Part shown: piece by piece, positions 33,550 through 41,840 of the stretch
Numbering within the stretch: position 1 is the stretch's first letter
How the letters are laid out: every line of letters starts with the position of its first letter
Origin: an uncultured Eubacterium sp.
GTDB taxonomy: Bacteria; Bacillota; Clostridia; Lachnospirales; Lachnospiraceae
Reading direction: 5' to 3'
Length of the DNA stretch: 64,000 nt
NCBI GenBank assembly: GCA_934320655.1
Contig: CAKRFN010000013.1
Span: 1-64,000, forward strand
Notes under the pieces: generated by a model
Told to the model about the DNA's origin: nothing
Databases searched by the model: none
The model's input: the letters and a program-made list of their open reading frames with translations, nothing else
Program-made: the position numbers and the translations under genes

Positions 33550-34368
33550 TTATTTCAATGTAACTGCGTAGGGACTGTCATACATCTCCCGCAACTGTTC
33601 GGTTCGATTATACTGCTCCCCAATACAGAACTCCTTTGACCATGTCATGTAATACGCCCACGGCGTGTGCGACTGTGCAAGCAGCGCGATGTCCGGCAGA
33701 TAACCGACCTCCGCCAGTGCAGCGACCTTATTTTTGGATGTGACACGGATCAGATGCTCATACTGTTCGTGATAGTCCGTGTAATACTCATACATCAGCC
33801 GGTACAGTCTGGATGCCGTCTGCGGTCCTTTCGCTCCCCACCAGAACCATTCGCCATCCGACTCATGGAACGGCCGCCACAGCACCGGAATCTGTGCCTC
33901 CTGAAACTTTCGCAGCTCCGTCGCGATCACATCCATATCGTGATAAAACGCCGCGCGCTCCGGTGTGCCTTCCTCCAATACCTTTGTCGCGTCAAAATCG
34001 GTATTTTCTGCATAAAAGCTCTTGTCATGTCCGCCCAGCGGTGAAAACCAGTGAAACGAAAGCGTCACGATGCCGCCGGACTCTTTCGCCCATTGGAGCG
34101 CAGTCTCCATCGTATTCCGGTTCTCGTATACCTCGGTCAGACATACCTCCGTTGCATCGTCATAGTTGATATTCGGCGAATATGCGAGCATTTCAAAGCC
34201 CCGCAGCAGCGGCTCCTTGCCGGTCTGTTCACGAATATATGCGATCTCCTCCATCGGATTTGTCTGCGTGTGCTGTCCGGTGATCAGCCGGTGCCCCGCT
34301 GTCTCCGATAAATAATTCAACAGTCTTTTTGCCTCGTCTGTCGCATTTGCGTTTGCTGTCTGTTGCAT
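33550..34368 (-). CDS. GH26-family beta-mannanase-like protein, apparently internally shortened
   Basis: 272 aa, cytoplasmic (no signal peptide). GH26 landmarks are present: GQHTQTNP, GIVTLSFHWFSPLGG, LWRPFHESDGEWFWWG with the acid/base Glu, and AALAEVGYLPD with the nucleophile Glu, then TPWAYYMTWSKEF. Between YEHLIRV and KNKVAALAEVG, the segment that in GH26 enzymes holds the W-x-P-G-x3-D-x2-G strand appears to be missing (about 40-50 residues), while the frame is kept. It may be inactive. The ATG at 34368 has AGGAG upstream. Confidence 0.82.
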   Translation of the reverse strand: MQQTANANATDEAKRLLNYLSETAGHRLITGQHTQTNPMEEIAYIREQTGKEPLLRGFEMLAYSPNINYDDATEVCLTEVYENRNTMETALQWAKESGGIVTLSFHWFSPLGGHDKSFYAENTDFDATKVLEEGTPERAAFYHDMDVIATELRKFQEAQIPVLWRPFHESDGEWFWWGAKGPQTASRLYRLMYEYYTDYHEQYEHLIRVTSKNKVAALAEVGYLPDIALLAQSHTPWAYYMTWSKEFCIGEQYNRTEQLREMYDSPYAVTLK

Positions 34369-34411
34369 GTATAACTCCTCTCCATATATGTACATTTCAG
34401 TAATTCACATC

Positions 34412-35119
34412 CTATTTGTCGGCTTCATGTATCCGCTCCACAACCTCACGCAGCGAATCCGCCACGAGCACACCCTCCGGCGCGATCATATTCTTTTTGC
34501 GCCGGTACAAACAGGTTTGCATCCCGTACATCTGACCGCCCTTAATATCCGAGGTAAGTGAATCGCCGACCATCATGCACTCCTGCGGTGTGATCTGTTC
34601 GGTGCGTCCGGCGTTCAATTCTGCAAATGCATAATCAAAGAATTTCTCCGACGGCTTTGCCACTCCCACTTTTTCAGAGATAAACACATGATCAAATGCC
34701 TCCCTCATCCCCGCGATCTCCAGCCGGTGCAGCTGCTGTTCATACGGTCCGTTGCTCGCCGCACATAACAGATAATTTCCTTTCAGGGCATCCAACAGCT
34801 CATAAGCACCCTCCTCTGGAATCGCGCTGTCGTATAGCGCGCCGCGGAAATACATTTCAAATGTCGGTCCGTCAAAATCAATGCCCAGCTCCTCAAACAC
34901 CCGATTCCACCGGATCTTCGTCAGCTCCCCGAATGTGAGTGTCGCATCCTCGATCTGCCGCCACAGTCCGTTATTCACTTGCGTAAATTTATCATACATC
35001 CACGGCTCATACGCTTTTAGCCCGAAATGTGCAAAGCCCTCTCTCATGGTCTGTTTCACATACTCGTCAAAGCTGAGCAGCGTGTTGTCAATATCTATAA
35101 AAATTACCTTTAATGCCAT
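34412..35119 (-). CDS. HAD hydrolase, YjjG-type nucleotidase
   Basis: 235 aa. HAD motif I FIDIDNTLLSFD, motif II CAASNGPYEQQ, motif III KPSEKFFDYA and motif IV MMVGDSLTSDIKGG match the YjjG group of non-canonical pyrimidine nucleotidases. ATG 35119 has GGAGG six bases upstream; the longer reading to 35176 would begin inside the promoter. It is the first gene of the YjjG-GH26-HAD operon behind a strong promoter. Confidence 0.9.
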   Translation of the reverse strand: MALKVIFIDIDNTLLSFDEYVKQTMREGFAHFGLKAYEPWMYDKFTQVNNGLWRQIEDATLTFGELTKIRWNRVFEELGIDFDGPTFEMYFRGALYDSAIPEEGAYELLDALKGNYLLCAASNGPYEQQLHRLEIAGMREAFDHVFISEKVGVAKPSEKFFDYAFAELNAGRTEQITPQECMMVGDSLTSDIKGGQMYGMQTCLYRRKKNMIAPEGVLVADSLREVVERIHEADK

Positions 35120-35161
35120 GCCTGTCCTCCAAATGTGTTTGTGTTCTATTCCTGCGACTTC

Positions 35162-35190
35162 ATTATAGAGTCGCAAGCAAACTGCGTCAA
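35162..35190 (-). promoter_or_regulatory. Promoter of YjjG-GH26-HAD operon
   Basis: TTGACG, 17 bp, perfect TATAAT on the minus strand, about 45 bp before the YjjG-type start. Confidence 0.85.
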
Positions 35191-35250
35191 TTATATTATT
35201 GCGCTTTTTGAGAATTTGATCGTCTAAGAAAGCAGAGATATACGAAGCAT

Positions 35251-35281
35251 TTTGTGTAATAGAAATTTCCTATCACAAGAA
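35251..35281. repeat. Post-terminator palindrome, copy B
   Basis: The same element as at 4571-4603, with two substitutions in one arm (TGTAATAGA, AATTT, CCTATCACA). It lies directly beyond the terminator of the 838-aa protein gene and upstream of the YjjG promoter, so it does not sit between convergent genes. Confidence 0.75.
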
Positions 35282-35317
35282 AAAACGACTTGAGAAACAC
35301 TGTTTCCCAAGCCGTTT
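35280..35317 (-). terminator. Terminator of large repeat-protein gene
   Basis: A 14-bp stem with G-U pairs (35284-35297 with 35303-35316) followed by TTTTTT on the minus strand, ten bases after the stop codon. Confidence 0.85.
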
Positions 35318-35327
35318 TGTGTTTGTT

Positions 35328-37844
35328 CTAACCCTGCGGATTCAAGTTAAGACCACTGATGTCCAACGTATAAGTTGTCGGCGCATACTCTGTTGCATTC
35401 TCACCATCCCAATCGATGGTGATGGTAAGCGTCTTGCTGCCTTCCTCTTTGATATGATAAATGATACTAAAGATCTTAGCACCATTGACATCATCAAAAG
35501 TTTCTTTTCCAAAAGTCTTATTGCCGCATGTAACGGATACGCCCTCCGGCAATTCTGTCATACCCTCCGGTGCCGCAAACTGGAGGGTTAGATAATGACC
35601 TTTCTGCTCCTCAGGCTTTGCTGTATTGAAACCGGTAAATGTGACTCCCTCCTGCCAGCCCTCTGTCGGCTCGTCCGCTGTCTTTGCACATGCATACTCG
35701 ACTGTTTTTCCCTCAACCGAAACCGCAGTCAGGGTAATGCTGTTCGCGGTCGTCTGACTCTCGTCTACAGTCGGAGCACCACAGGTCGTTGTATTTTCTG
35801 CTTTTGCAATGACTACATGGACCTTCGGAAGCTCTACTCCCTGAGGTACAATCACGGTCTCGTCGTCTGCGAGCTTCGCGGTAAACTCATAGGAGCCTGC
35901 GTTGGCATTTGTCTGATATTCTGCGGGTGTCTCCCATGTCACCTTCACAGCATGTGACTCATTCTTTGTATCATACGCGGTAACTGTCTCCGGCAATCCC
36001 AGGTCATTTACCTCTTTCGCACTTCCATATGTGCCTCCGTCTATCTCTGCGATAGCATCAAAACAGCGGATCTCTACATCTGTATTTTCAAAGCGGATCG
36101 TCAACGGCACAACCGTTCCATCTGCGCCGTATTTCATGTAGCGTGTGATCGCCCCGTTTGCCAACTGGTCAGCTTTTACCCATAAAATAATCTGGTTTGC
36201 CGTAGCGACCTGATCCTCATAATCCGCGATCGCAGATAAGCTGCTTTCAGAGCTGCCGAAATACAACTGATCTTTCACATCAGCGCCCACATCGATGAGC
36301 AGACCGATCCATTTTCCCTCTCCCTGTGCTGCATTGGATGATGCAAAAGAATGCAGTTTGCTCAATGAGCCTGTGATTGTGTAATCATATCCGCTGCCGC
36401 TGAGTGTAACAGCCGCCTGATTTTCATTTGTCTCTTTCAGGGTGTCGGTTCCTTTGGAATCCTCATTATGTGTAAAGCCGGATGCCACGCTGACCGTATA
36501 GTTGAGCGCTCCTGCCTCCAGTACCGTGACATTGGCTGTGAGCTGACTGCTGACACCGGTCCATGTCTCCGGCAACTGATAATTACCTGCAAACCGGTAA
36601 GTACCTGCGGTTTCCGCATCATAATTGATGGCTCCCCAGCTCACCGTCACCTCGGCTGTATTGATTTTTTCAGCATCATGAATCATGATCTTGTCCGGAA
36701 GCTGCTTGATTACATCTGCCTCACTGCATCCGTTTTCCACGCTCAGTGCCGGATCAACATAATTATTGCCTGCATATTCTGCTTTGATCACCGGAAGCGG
36801 CGTATGTGTAAAGGTCTGCTGCTTGCCGTTGATAGTGGCAGTCGCGGTCACGACGAGCTGCTTTCCGGCATCCTCTGCCTTGATCGTATAGCTGTCTGTT
36901 GTGGAGACAACCGTTTCTCCCAATTTCCACTCATAGGTGAATACTGCCGCCTGATCTGCGGTTGCAGCCGCGGTCGCCTTTAACTTCACACCGGCTTTCA
37001 GTGCATCCAATGAGCCCTCTCCGTCTATGGCTACACTGAATGTTACCTTGTTATCCTCTGACGTATCGCCGCCGGTCGTGCCACCGGACGATGATCCGCC
37101 ACCGGTCGTACCGCCTGAGGATGATCCGCCGCTGCCGGAACCGCCGCTCGATGAGCCACCTCCGGTTGAACCGCCGCCTGTTGTTCCACCGGACGATGAA
37201 CCACCGCCTGTTGTGCCCGAACCGCTATCCGATGTCTTTCCCGCATCTATTGTCGTCTCTTTTCCGGCAGCATCTGTAACCGTGATCTTATCCGTTGTCT
37301 TATTGTCCACCGTCGGTTTGATCTCTGCTTTTTCTGACCTGACCATAGAGCCCTCCGCACCTTCCGTAAAACTGATCGCTGCATTTGCGCCCAGCGTGAC
37401 ATCGGTCTTTACGGCTGATTCGATTGCTGCGCCCTTTGCAACCGTGATACTTGCGTCCGCCTTTACCTCTAACTTCTCTAGCTTTGTGCCTTCCGCAACT
37501 GTCAGATTTGCCGACTGGTTCAATACGACGCTGGCATCTGCGGCTGTCACAATCGTTGAATCCTTTGCGTTATTTATAATCTGGATTTTACCGCTCTGGG
37601 ATGCCACCGTAATATTGACATCTGCCGCCCGCTTTCCGGCAACGAGCTTCAGTTCATTCTTGTCCTTAACGACAATCTGATTTCCCTCGCCACGGTCATA
37701 GACGGTATTTCCGTCACGGATCTCGATCTTCTCAAAGCTGGCGTAATTTTTAACGGTCGCTTTGGGTGATGAGATCACCAGCTTTTTATCACTGTAATCT
37801 CCATCCTTGATCGTGAAGGTCACTCCCTTGGCAGTTTTGATCAC
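35328..37844 (-). CDS. Large repeat/Ig-like protein with Gly-Ser linker; start codon region disrupted
   Basis: 838 aa from GTG 37844. Residues 1-~200 form beta-helix-like repeats (ASFEKIEIRDGN, VAEGTKLEKLEVKADASITV), a Gly/Ser/Thr linker of about 55 residues follows, then Ig-like modules rich in AETAGTYRF/GSYEFTAKL patterns, as in surface proteins. Unexpectedly there is no signal peptide or anchor. The best ribosome site (AAAGGAG) serves an ATG at 37866 that is one base out of frame and stops after 24 codons; removing one A after that ATG would give MKKVTSIVIKTAKGVTF in frame. So the gene is frameshifted, has an assembly error, or starts at GTG with a weak site. An XRE gene diverges from it across a large inverted repeat. 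Confidence 0.7.
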   Translation of the reverse strand: MIKTAKGVTFTIKDGDYSDKKLVISSPKATVKNYASFEKIEIRDGNTVYDRGEGNQIVVKDKNELKLVAGKRAADVNITVASQSGKIQIINNAKDSTIVTAADASVVLNQSANLTVAEGTKLEKLEVKADASITVAKGAAIESAVKTDVTLGANAAISFTEGAEGSMVRSEKAEIKPTVDNKTTDKITVTDAAGKETTIDAGKTSDSGSGTTGGGSSSGGTTGGGSTGGGSSSGGSGSGGSSSGGTTGGGSSSGGTTGGDTSEDNKVTFSVAIDGEGSLDALKAGVKLKATAAATADQAAVFTYEWKLGETVVSTTDSYTIKAEDAGKQLVVTATATINGKQQTFTHTPLPVIKAEYAGNNYVDPALSVENGCSEADVIKQLPDKIMIHDAEKINTAEVTVSWGAINYDAETAGTYRFAGNYQLPETWTGVSSQLTANVTVLEAGALNYTVSVASGFTHNEDSKGTDTLKETNENQAAVTLSGSGYDYTITGSLSKLHSFASSNAAQGEGKWIGLLIDVGADVKDQLYFGSSESSLSAIADYEDQVATANQIILWVKADQLANGAITRYMKYGADGTVVPLTIRFENTDVEIRCFDAIAEIDGGTYGSAKEVNDLGLPETVTAYDTKNESHAVKVTWETPAEYQTNANAGSYEFTAKLADDETVIVPQGVELPKVHVVIAKAENTTTCGAPTVDESQTTANSITLTAVSVEGKTVEYACAKTADEPTEGWQEGVTFTGFNTAKPEEQKGHYLTLQFAAPEGMTELPEGVSVTCGNKTFGKETFDDVNGAKIFSIIYHIKEEGSKTLTITIDWDGENATEYAPTTYTLDISGLNLNPQG

Positions 37845-37913
37845 AATGGATGTGACCTTCTTTCATTCTCCTTTCGGCTATATCGCTTTGAATATATTAC
37901 ATTTTTCTTTATA

Positions 37914-37959
37914 TCACATTTATTCCGTTATTTCAATAATAATAACGGAATAAATGTGA
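37914..37959. promoter_or_regulatory. 19-bp perfect inverted repeat in divergent promoter region
   Basis: Arms 37914-37932 and 37941-37959 are perfectly complementary around an 8-bp AT-rich centre. It lies between the divergent XRE regulator and the 838-aa protein gene, where an autoregulatory operator would be expected. It could also form a cruciform or RNA hairpin. Confidence 0.7.
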
Positions 37960-38005
37960 CAGAATGTGCAAAACTATCAGTTACAATGCTAGGGAGGTGT
38001 TTATT

Positions 38006-38332
38006 ATGTATGAAGAAGAATTTGCACAGCGATTGACTGCATTGCGGAATAAAAAAGGCGTTTCTGCCCGTGAAATGAGTCTTTCCATCGGTCAGAACGC
38101 CGGATATATCAACAATATTGAGAGCGGTAAGGCACTTCCGTCTATGTCCGCTTTCTTTTTTATCTGCGAATTTTTAGGAATTACGCCAAAAGAATTCTTT
38201 GACATCGATAATTCACGCCCCGAATTACTGCGCGAACTGAATCTGAATCTGAAAAAATTAGACGATACACAATTACAGTGTATCGCCTCTATCATATCTG
38301 ACTTAGCCCGAGCCCCTCATAGCTTCCCGTAA
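38006..38332 (+). CDS. XRE-family HTH transcriptional regulator
   Basis: 108 aa. The Cro/CI-type HTH fills residues ~7-62 (LTALRNKKGVSAREMSLSIG, GYINNIESGKALPSMSAFFF, FLGITPKEFF). A short C-terminal helix pair follows, without a ligand domain. GGGAGGTG lies six bases before the ATG. The upstream 19-bp inverted repeat is a candidate operator shared with the divergent surface-like protein. Its 3' end overlaps the convergent HAD gene by 41 bp. Confidence 0.9.
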   Translation: MYEEEFAQRLTALRNKKGVSAREMSLSIGQNAGYINNIESGKALPSMSAFFFICEFLGITPKEFFDIDNSRPELLRELNLNLKKLDDTQLQCIASIISDLARAPHSFP

Positions 38333-38882
38333 ACACAATCCCTTTCATGCCAATGCCCCGTGCTGCCTCCACGTTCTCCGGACGGTCGTCGATAAACACG
38401 CACTCCTCCGGAATCAGGTCGTAGGTGCTGCACAGCAGCTCATAGATGCGCGGGTCGGGCTTGATGAGCTTTACACTCGACGACACCATGATGCCGTCGA
38501 ACAGCGTCTCATCTATATTTCTGGGAAAATATTCATAAAAAAGCTGGCACGCATTGGACAGCACATACATCCGGTAACCGTCTGCCCTGCATTTTCTGAC
38601 GAATTCCTCCGCACCGGGCATCGGTGCCAGATCCTCCTGCCAGTGGTCTACGACGAGCCGCAGCGTCCCATGCATCGATTCCGGCAGATGCTCCTTGACG
38701 AGTGCGTAGCGCTCATCATTGACGATCTCCCCGCGGTCTCCCATGATCCAGATGTCACTGCAGAACAACTGCTCCATGATCATCCGTTTTTCTTCCTCCG
38801 ACCTGCAATACCGCTCCAGCGTCTTTTGCGGCGCATAATCTATCAGCACATTTCCCATATCCATCACTACATTTTTTATCAT
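38292..38882 (-). CDS. HAD hydrolase (YihX-like) at end of XrtG operon
   Basis: 196 aa. HAD motifs VVMDMGNVLIDY, YVLSNACQLFYEYF, KPDPRIYELL and CVFIDDRPENVEAA place it in the HAD-IA group near YihX-type alpha-glucose-1-phosphate phosphatases. The ATG overlaps the stop of the membrane protein gene by four bases (ATGA), so it is coupled to the exosortase operon. Its 3' end runs 41 bp into the convergent XRE gene. A role in sugar-phosphate supply is a guess from context. Confidence 0.88.
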   Translation of the reverse strand: MIKNVVMDMGNVLIDYAPQKTLERYCRSEEEKRMIMEQLFCSDIWIMGDRGEIVNDERYALVKEHLPESMHGTLRLVVDHWQEDLAPMPGAEEFVRKCRADGYRMYVLSNACQLFYEYFPRNIDETLFDGIMVSSSVKLIKPDPRIYELLCSTYDLIPEECVFIDDRPENVEAARGIGMKGIVFTGSYEGLGLSQI

Positions 38883-41383
38883 TGCTTTGCCTGTCCTTCC
38901 TGCTGTAATTTTTCCTTCTTTGCCCGCTTTCCGGTAATACTCCACAGTGCGGCGGTCAGAACTGCCGCCACCGCGCTGATCAGCGCGCCCTCCTTCAGAT
39001 ACGGGTATTCCATCGTGATGACCGTCGTTCCCCTCGATACATAGACGAGGTGATTTTTCTCCTCAAACGGCTGGCTGCCCACAAAAATATCATGGTATGA
39101 GATCGTCGTATTGACATGATCCTGCTCCGACTGAATGATGATCCGGTCGGCATCATAGGTGACACCCAGCGGCACGATCGTCCGCTCCGGCAGCGCATCC
39201 GGATCAAGCGAGAGCGCGTGTGACAGCAGCGCACCCACCTGTGCGTCCTTCGTCAGCGCATAGTGATACGTCAGGTTCAATCCGATAAAGATCAGATTCT
39301 CATTATATTTGGTTCCATAAAAATCCAGCGGCTGATCCAGATCCAGTGCGGTACCCCACACATCGTCCAGCCCGTTGATATAGACCGTTTTCCAGTCCGT
39401 ATAACCCGCCGGAAACAGGTCACAGTGCAGCATGCCGTCGATCGTATCCAGCTCCGGATAACCGTTTTTAAAGCTGATGCTGTGGCTGTCTGTCCCGAGA
39501 AAGCTCTGCACACCGCTTGAATTGTCCACCGGAATGCCGTCCGCGAGAATCACAACCCGCGTGCCGTTTTCCGTCAATTTGAGGATCAGCTCCTCCGCCT
39601 CCCGCTTGCGGTCATAGGTAAAGCCGGACAGATAGACCGTCTGATACTGCGACAACTGCTCATAGGTATAATCGTTCAGATTCGTGGATGACGTTTCCTC
39701 GACAACCGGAAATGCCATCGATATGAGCGACGCGGATGTACCGATGCCGATCGCAGAATACTTGCTGACCACGCCAAAATCCTCCGGTGTGTCCATATGG
39801 TACAGGCAATAACCGTCGTTACTGTCGATTCTCATATAGCCGACGCTGTTTGCCGCCGCATCCAGCTTTTTCAGATCCTCCTCGCGGTTACTCCTGTTCG
39901 CGATCTGTATCACCGCCGTATCACTGCCAAGCTCCAGCATACGGTCAAATAAATAGAGGTAATTCGCATTCTCATAAGATTCATTCAATCTCGAAATGTT
40001 CATCGCCGTAGCCGCCGACTGCCAGCCCGCACCAAATGTCGCCTTGACTCCGTCCGCGGGATCAGAGACACAATATGCCGCAGTCGCTCCGAGCGTACTC
40101 AGGTCAATCAATGTCAGACGCTGCTTCGTGATCTCCTTTGCCTCTCCGATCAGCGTCGTCTCCTCAAGCTGTGCGAGCCGCTGATCCGGTGTCACGGCAT
40201 TCTGCTCTCCATAGATCAGGCGCAGCGACGGAACCGTATCCAGCACGAGCAGCAGCATGAGCACGACGAGAAACGGCTTTTTCAATGTGCGCCAGATCAA
40301 CAGACTGTACAGTGCAAAGCACAGCGCAATCGAGATAAACCGCAGCATCCACAGATACTGGCTGCCTGGCAGCAGCACGAGCACATCATACATCGTAGTC
40401 GTCGTACACAAAAAGATAATAAAGGCAGTCCAGAAGCCTGCCATTGATTTTCTCCGCGACAGTAGCATTCCGAACACAACGAGAATCAATGCCGCCAGTC
40501 CAAAATAAAAGACATCAAAGCCCTGCGACAGCCGCCGCAGCGGATCAAGCGAGAGCCACGCGCTCTGGAAAAACTGCCGCATGACCTGTGAGCTGTCCGT
40601 CGAAGTAATACCGCCCTGCAACGAGGCGTACAGCCAGATTTCGGTCAGCAAAAAGCCGCAGATCACCGCGAGCAGCACATGCACCGCCGCCCTACCGGAC
40701 TTGCGGTATAAAATCCCGAATACTGCCAGAAATATGAGCATCGCCAGCGCGATCATGCCCGCATATCCGGTATGGCACATCGTCATAAACACAAAGCAGA
40801 CGGTGAGTTTCGGCAGGCTGCTCCAACGCCGCTCCAGCAGATAGTCATGCACATTTTCCACAAACAGCGGCAGCACGACCATACACAGCGCGCGCGGCAG
40901 ATTGCCCTCTACAAACACCGCCAGCAGATTGTTCGGCATGAAAAACCACAGCACCCCGAAAATGGCTCCGAGCACCGGTCGCTGATGGCGGCACCCGATG
41001 ACAAACCATGACAGCGCGCCCAGAAAGAACACGATCCCTAAAAACACGAGATAACCGCCAAAGCAGTCACCACCCGCGATCGCCTGACACATCGCCAGAA
41101 AATAGACCGGCATCGGTGCCCAGTAGCGCATCATTTCCACACCGTTGTACCACATCGGGTCAAACAGCGGATACCAGTTTCCGTTTTTCAATGCCTGATA
41201 CAACACAGAGCCCTTGTAGATGTGGCACATCGTATCCGATCCCGACGGCCACACTCCGCTACGCGATACCGCATACATGATGGCGACGGAGATCGCCGCA
41301 TAGACAGCCAGTACCAGCAGGCAGCCCAATATGTTCCATGGATTTCTAAAATACGTTCTCTGCTTCGAATGTTTAGTCATCAT
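38879..41383 (-). CDS. Polytopic 6-pyruvoyl-tetrahydropterin-synthase-related membrane protein
   Basis: 834 aa. About a dozen membrane helices lie in the first ~410 residues, with conserved outside loops (SGSDTMCHIYKGSVLYQALK; WYPLFDPMWYNG; FVEGNLPRAL). A ~370-residue extracytoplasmic part and a last helix with a basic tail follow. This is the PTPS_related membrane family (Pfam PF10131 as I recall), related in layout to YfhO/GT-C lipid-linked-sugar transferases. In XrtG loci it accompanies the exosortase. Its start overlaps the PTPS-like gene by 11 bp. Enzymatic activity is unproven. Confidence 0.82.
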   Translation of the reverse strand: MMTKHSKQRTYFRNPWNILGCLLVLAVYAAISVAIMYAVSRSGVWPSGSDTMCHIYKGSVLYQALKNGNWYPLFDPMWYNGVEMMRYWAPMPVYFLAMCQAIAGGDCFGGYLVFLGIVFFLGALSWFVIGCRHQRPVLGAIFGVLWFFMPNNLLAVFVEGNLPRALCMVVLPLFVENVHDYLLERRWSSLPKLTVCFVFMTMCHTGYAGMIALAMLIFLAVFGILYRKSGRAAVHVLLAVICGFLLTEIWLYASLQGGITSTDSSQVMRQFFQSAWLSLDPLRRLSQGFDVFYFGLAALILVVFGMLLSRRKSMAGFWTAFIIFLCTTTTMYDVLVLLPGSQYLWMLRFISIALCFALYSLLIWRTLKKPFLVVLMLLLVLDTVPSLRLIYGEQNAVTPDQRLAQLEETTLIGEAKEITKQRLTLIDLSTLGATAAYCVSDPADGVKATFGAGWQSAATAMNISRLNESYENANYLYLFDRMLELGSDTAVIQIANRSNREEDLKKLDAAANSVGYMRIDSNDGYCLYHMDTPEDFGVVSKYSAIGIGTSASLISMAFPVVEETSSTNLNDYTYEQLSQYQTVYLSGFTYDRKREAEELILKLTENGTRVVILADGIPVDNSSGVQSFLGTDSHSISFKNGYPELDTIDGMLHCDLFPAGYTDWKTVYINGLDDVWGTALDLDQPLDFYGTKYNENLIFIGLNLTYHYALTKDAQVGALLSHALSLDPDALPERTIVPLGVTYDADRIIIQSEQDHVNTTISYHDIFVGSQPFEEKNHLVYVSRGTTVITMEYPYLKEGALISAVAAVLTAALWSITGKRAKKEKLQQEGQAKQ

Positions 41384-41840
41384 TTAATACGCTCTCCAGC
41401 ATCTCATCGATCACGCGATCCAGCGTCTTGTCCGTCTTTTGTTTAATATCCGCCATATACTGCTCATCCTGCGTGTAAGTCACGATATAGCTTCGCGTCG
41501 GCGTCTCACTTCCCTCGATACGCACCAGTTCGCCGTCGACATCCCGCATGATCTGGCGCAGGCGGTCCCCGAAATACTCCACGATATTTTCCAGCGTCGG
41601 GATCACGACATCAAACGGTTCAATATCGTTCAGAATCCGGTCCTGATACTGTGCAAAAAAGCCCGATGCCTCTTTCTCATAAGCATTAAACTCCATGAAA
41701 TCGCTGCGCTCCACCACAATATCGAGCGTGATCTCCCACGTGTGCGGATGGATCTCGCCCCGTCTGCCGTTGATAATAATGCTGTGGCTCGCATTCAGAT
41801 AAAATTTGAATCGGTACTCGCGTAATAACCTATTGTTCAT
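41373..41840 (-). CDS. 6-pyruvoyl-tetrahydropterin-synthase-like protein of the XrtG locus
   Basis: 155 aa. The T-fold pattern is seen in RFKFYLNASHSI and HPHTWEITLDIV, retaining three His at the zinc-ligand positions of QueD/PTPS. The catalytic Cys normally found shortly before the HxH is absent (GRRGEIHPH), so ordinary QueD or PTPS activity is unlikely. This matches the PTPS-related family reported only beside XrtG. It overlaps the glycosyltransferase gene by 11 bp and the membrane protein gene by 11 bp. Confidence 0.82.
   Translation of the reverse strand: MNNRLLREYRFKFYLNASHSIIINGRRGEIHPHTWEITLDIVVERSDFMEFNAYEKEASGFFAQYQDRILNDIEPFDVVIPTLENIVEYFGDRLRQIMRDVDGELVRIEGSETPTRSYIVTYTQDEQYMADIKQKTDKTLDRVIDEMLESVLNDD

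Noticed and set aside
37040..37250. Gly/Ser repeat tract considered as a CRISPR-like or tandem-repeat array
   Set aside because: It is an in-frame Gly-Ser-Thr linker with codon-level repetition; there are no spacers.
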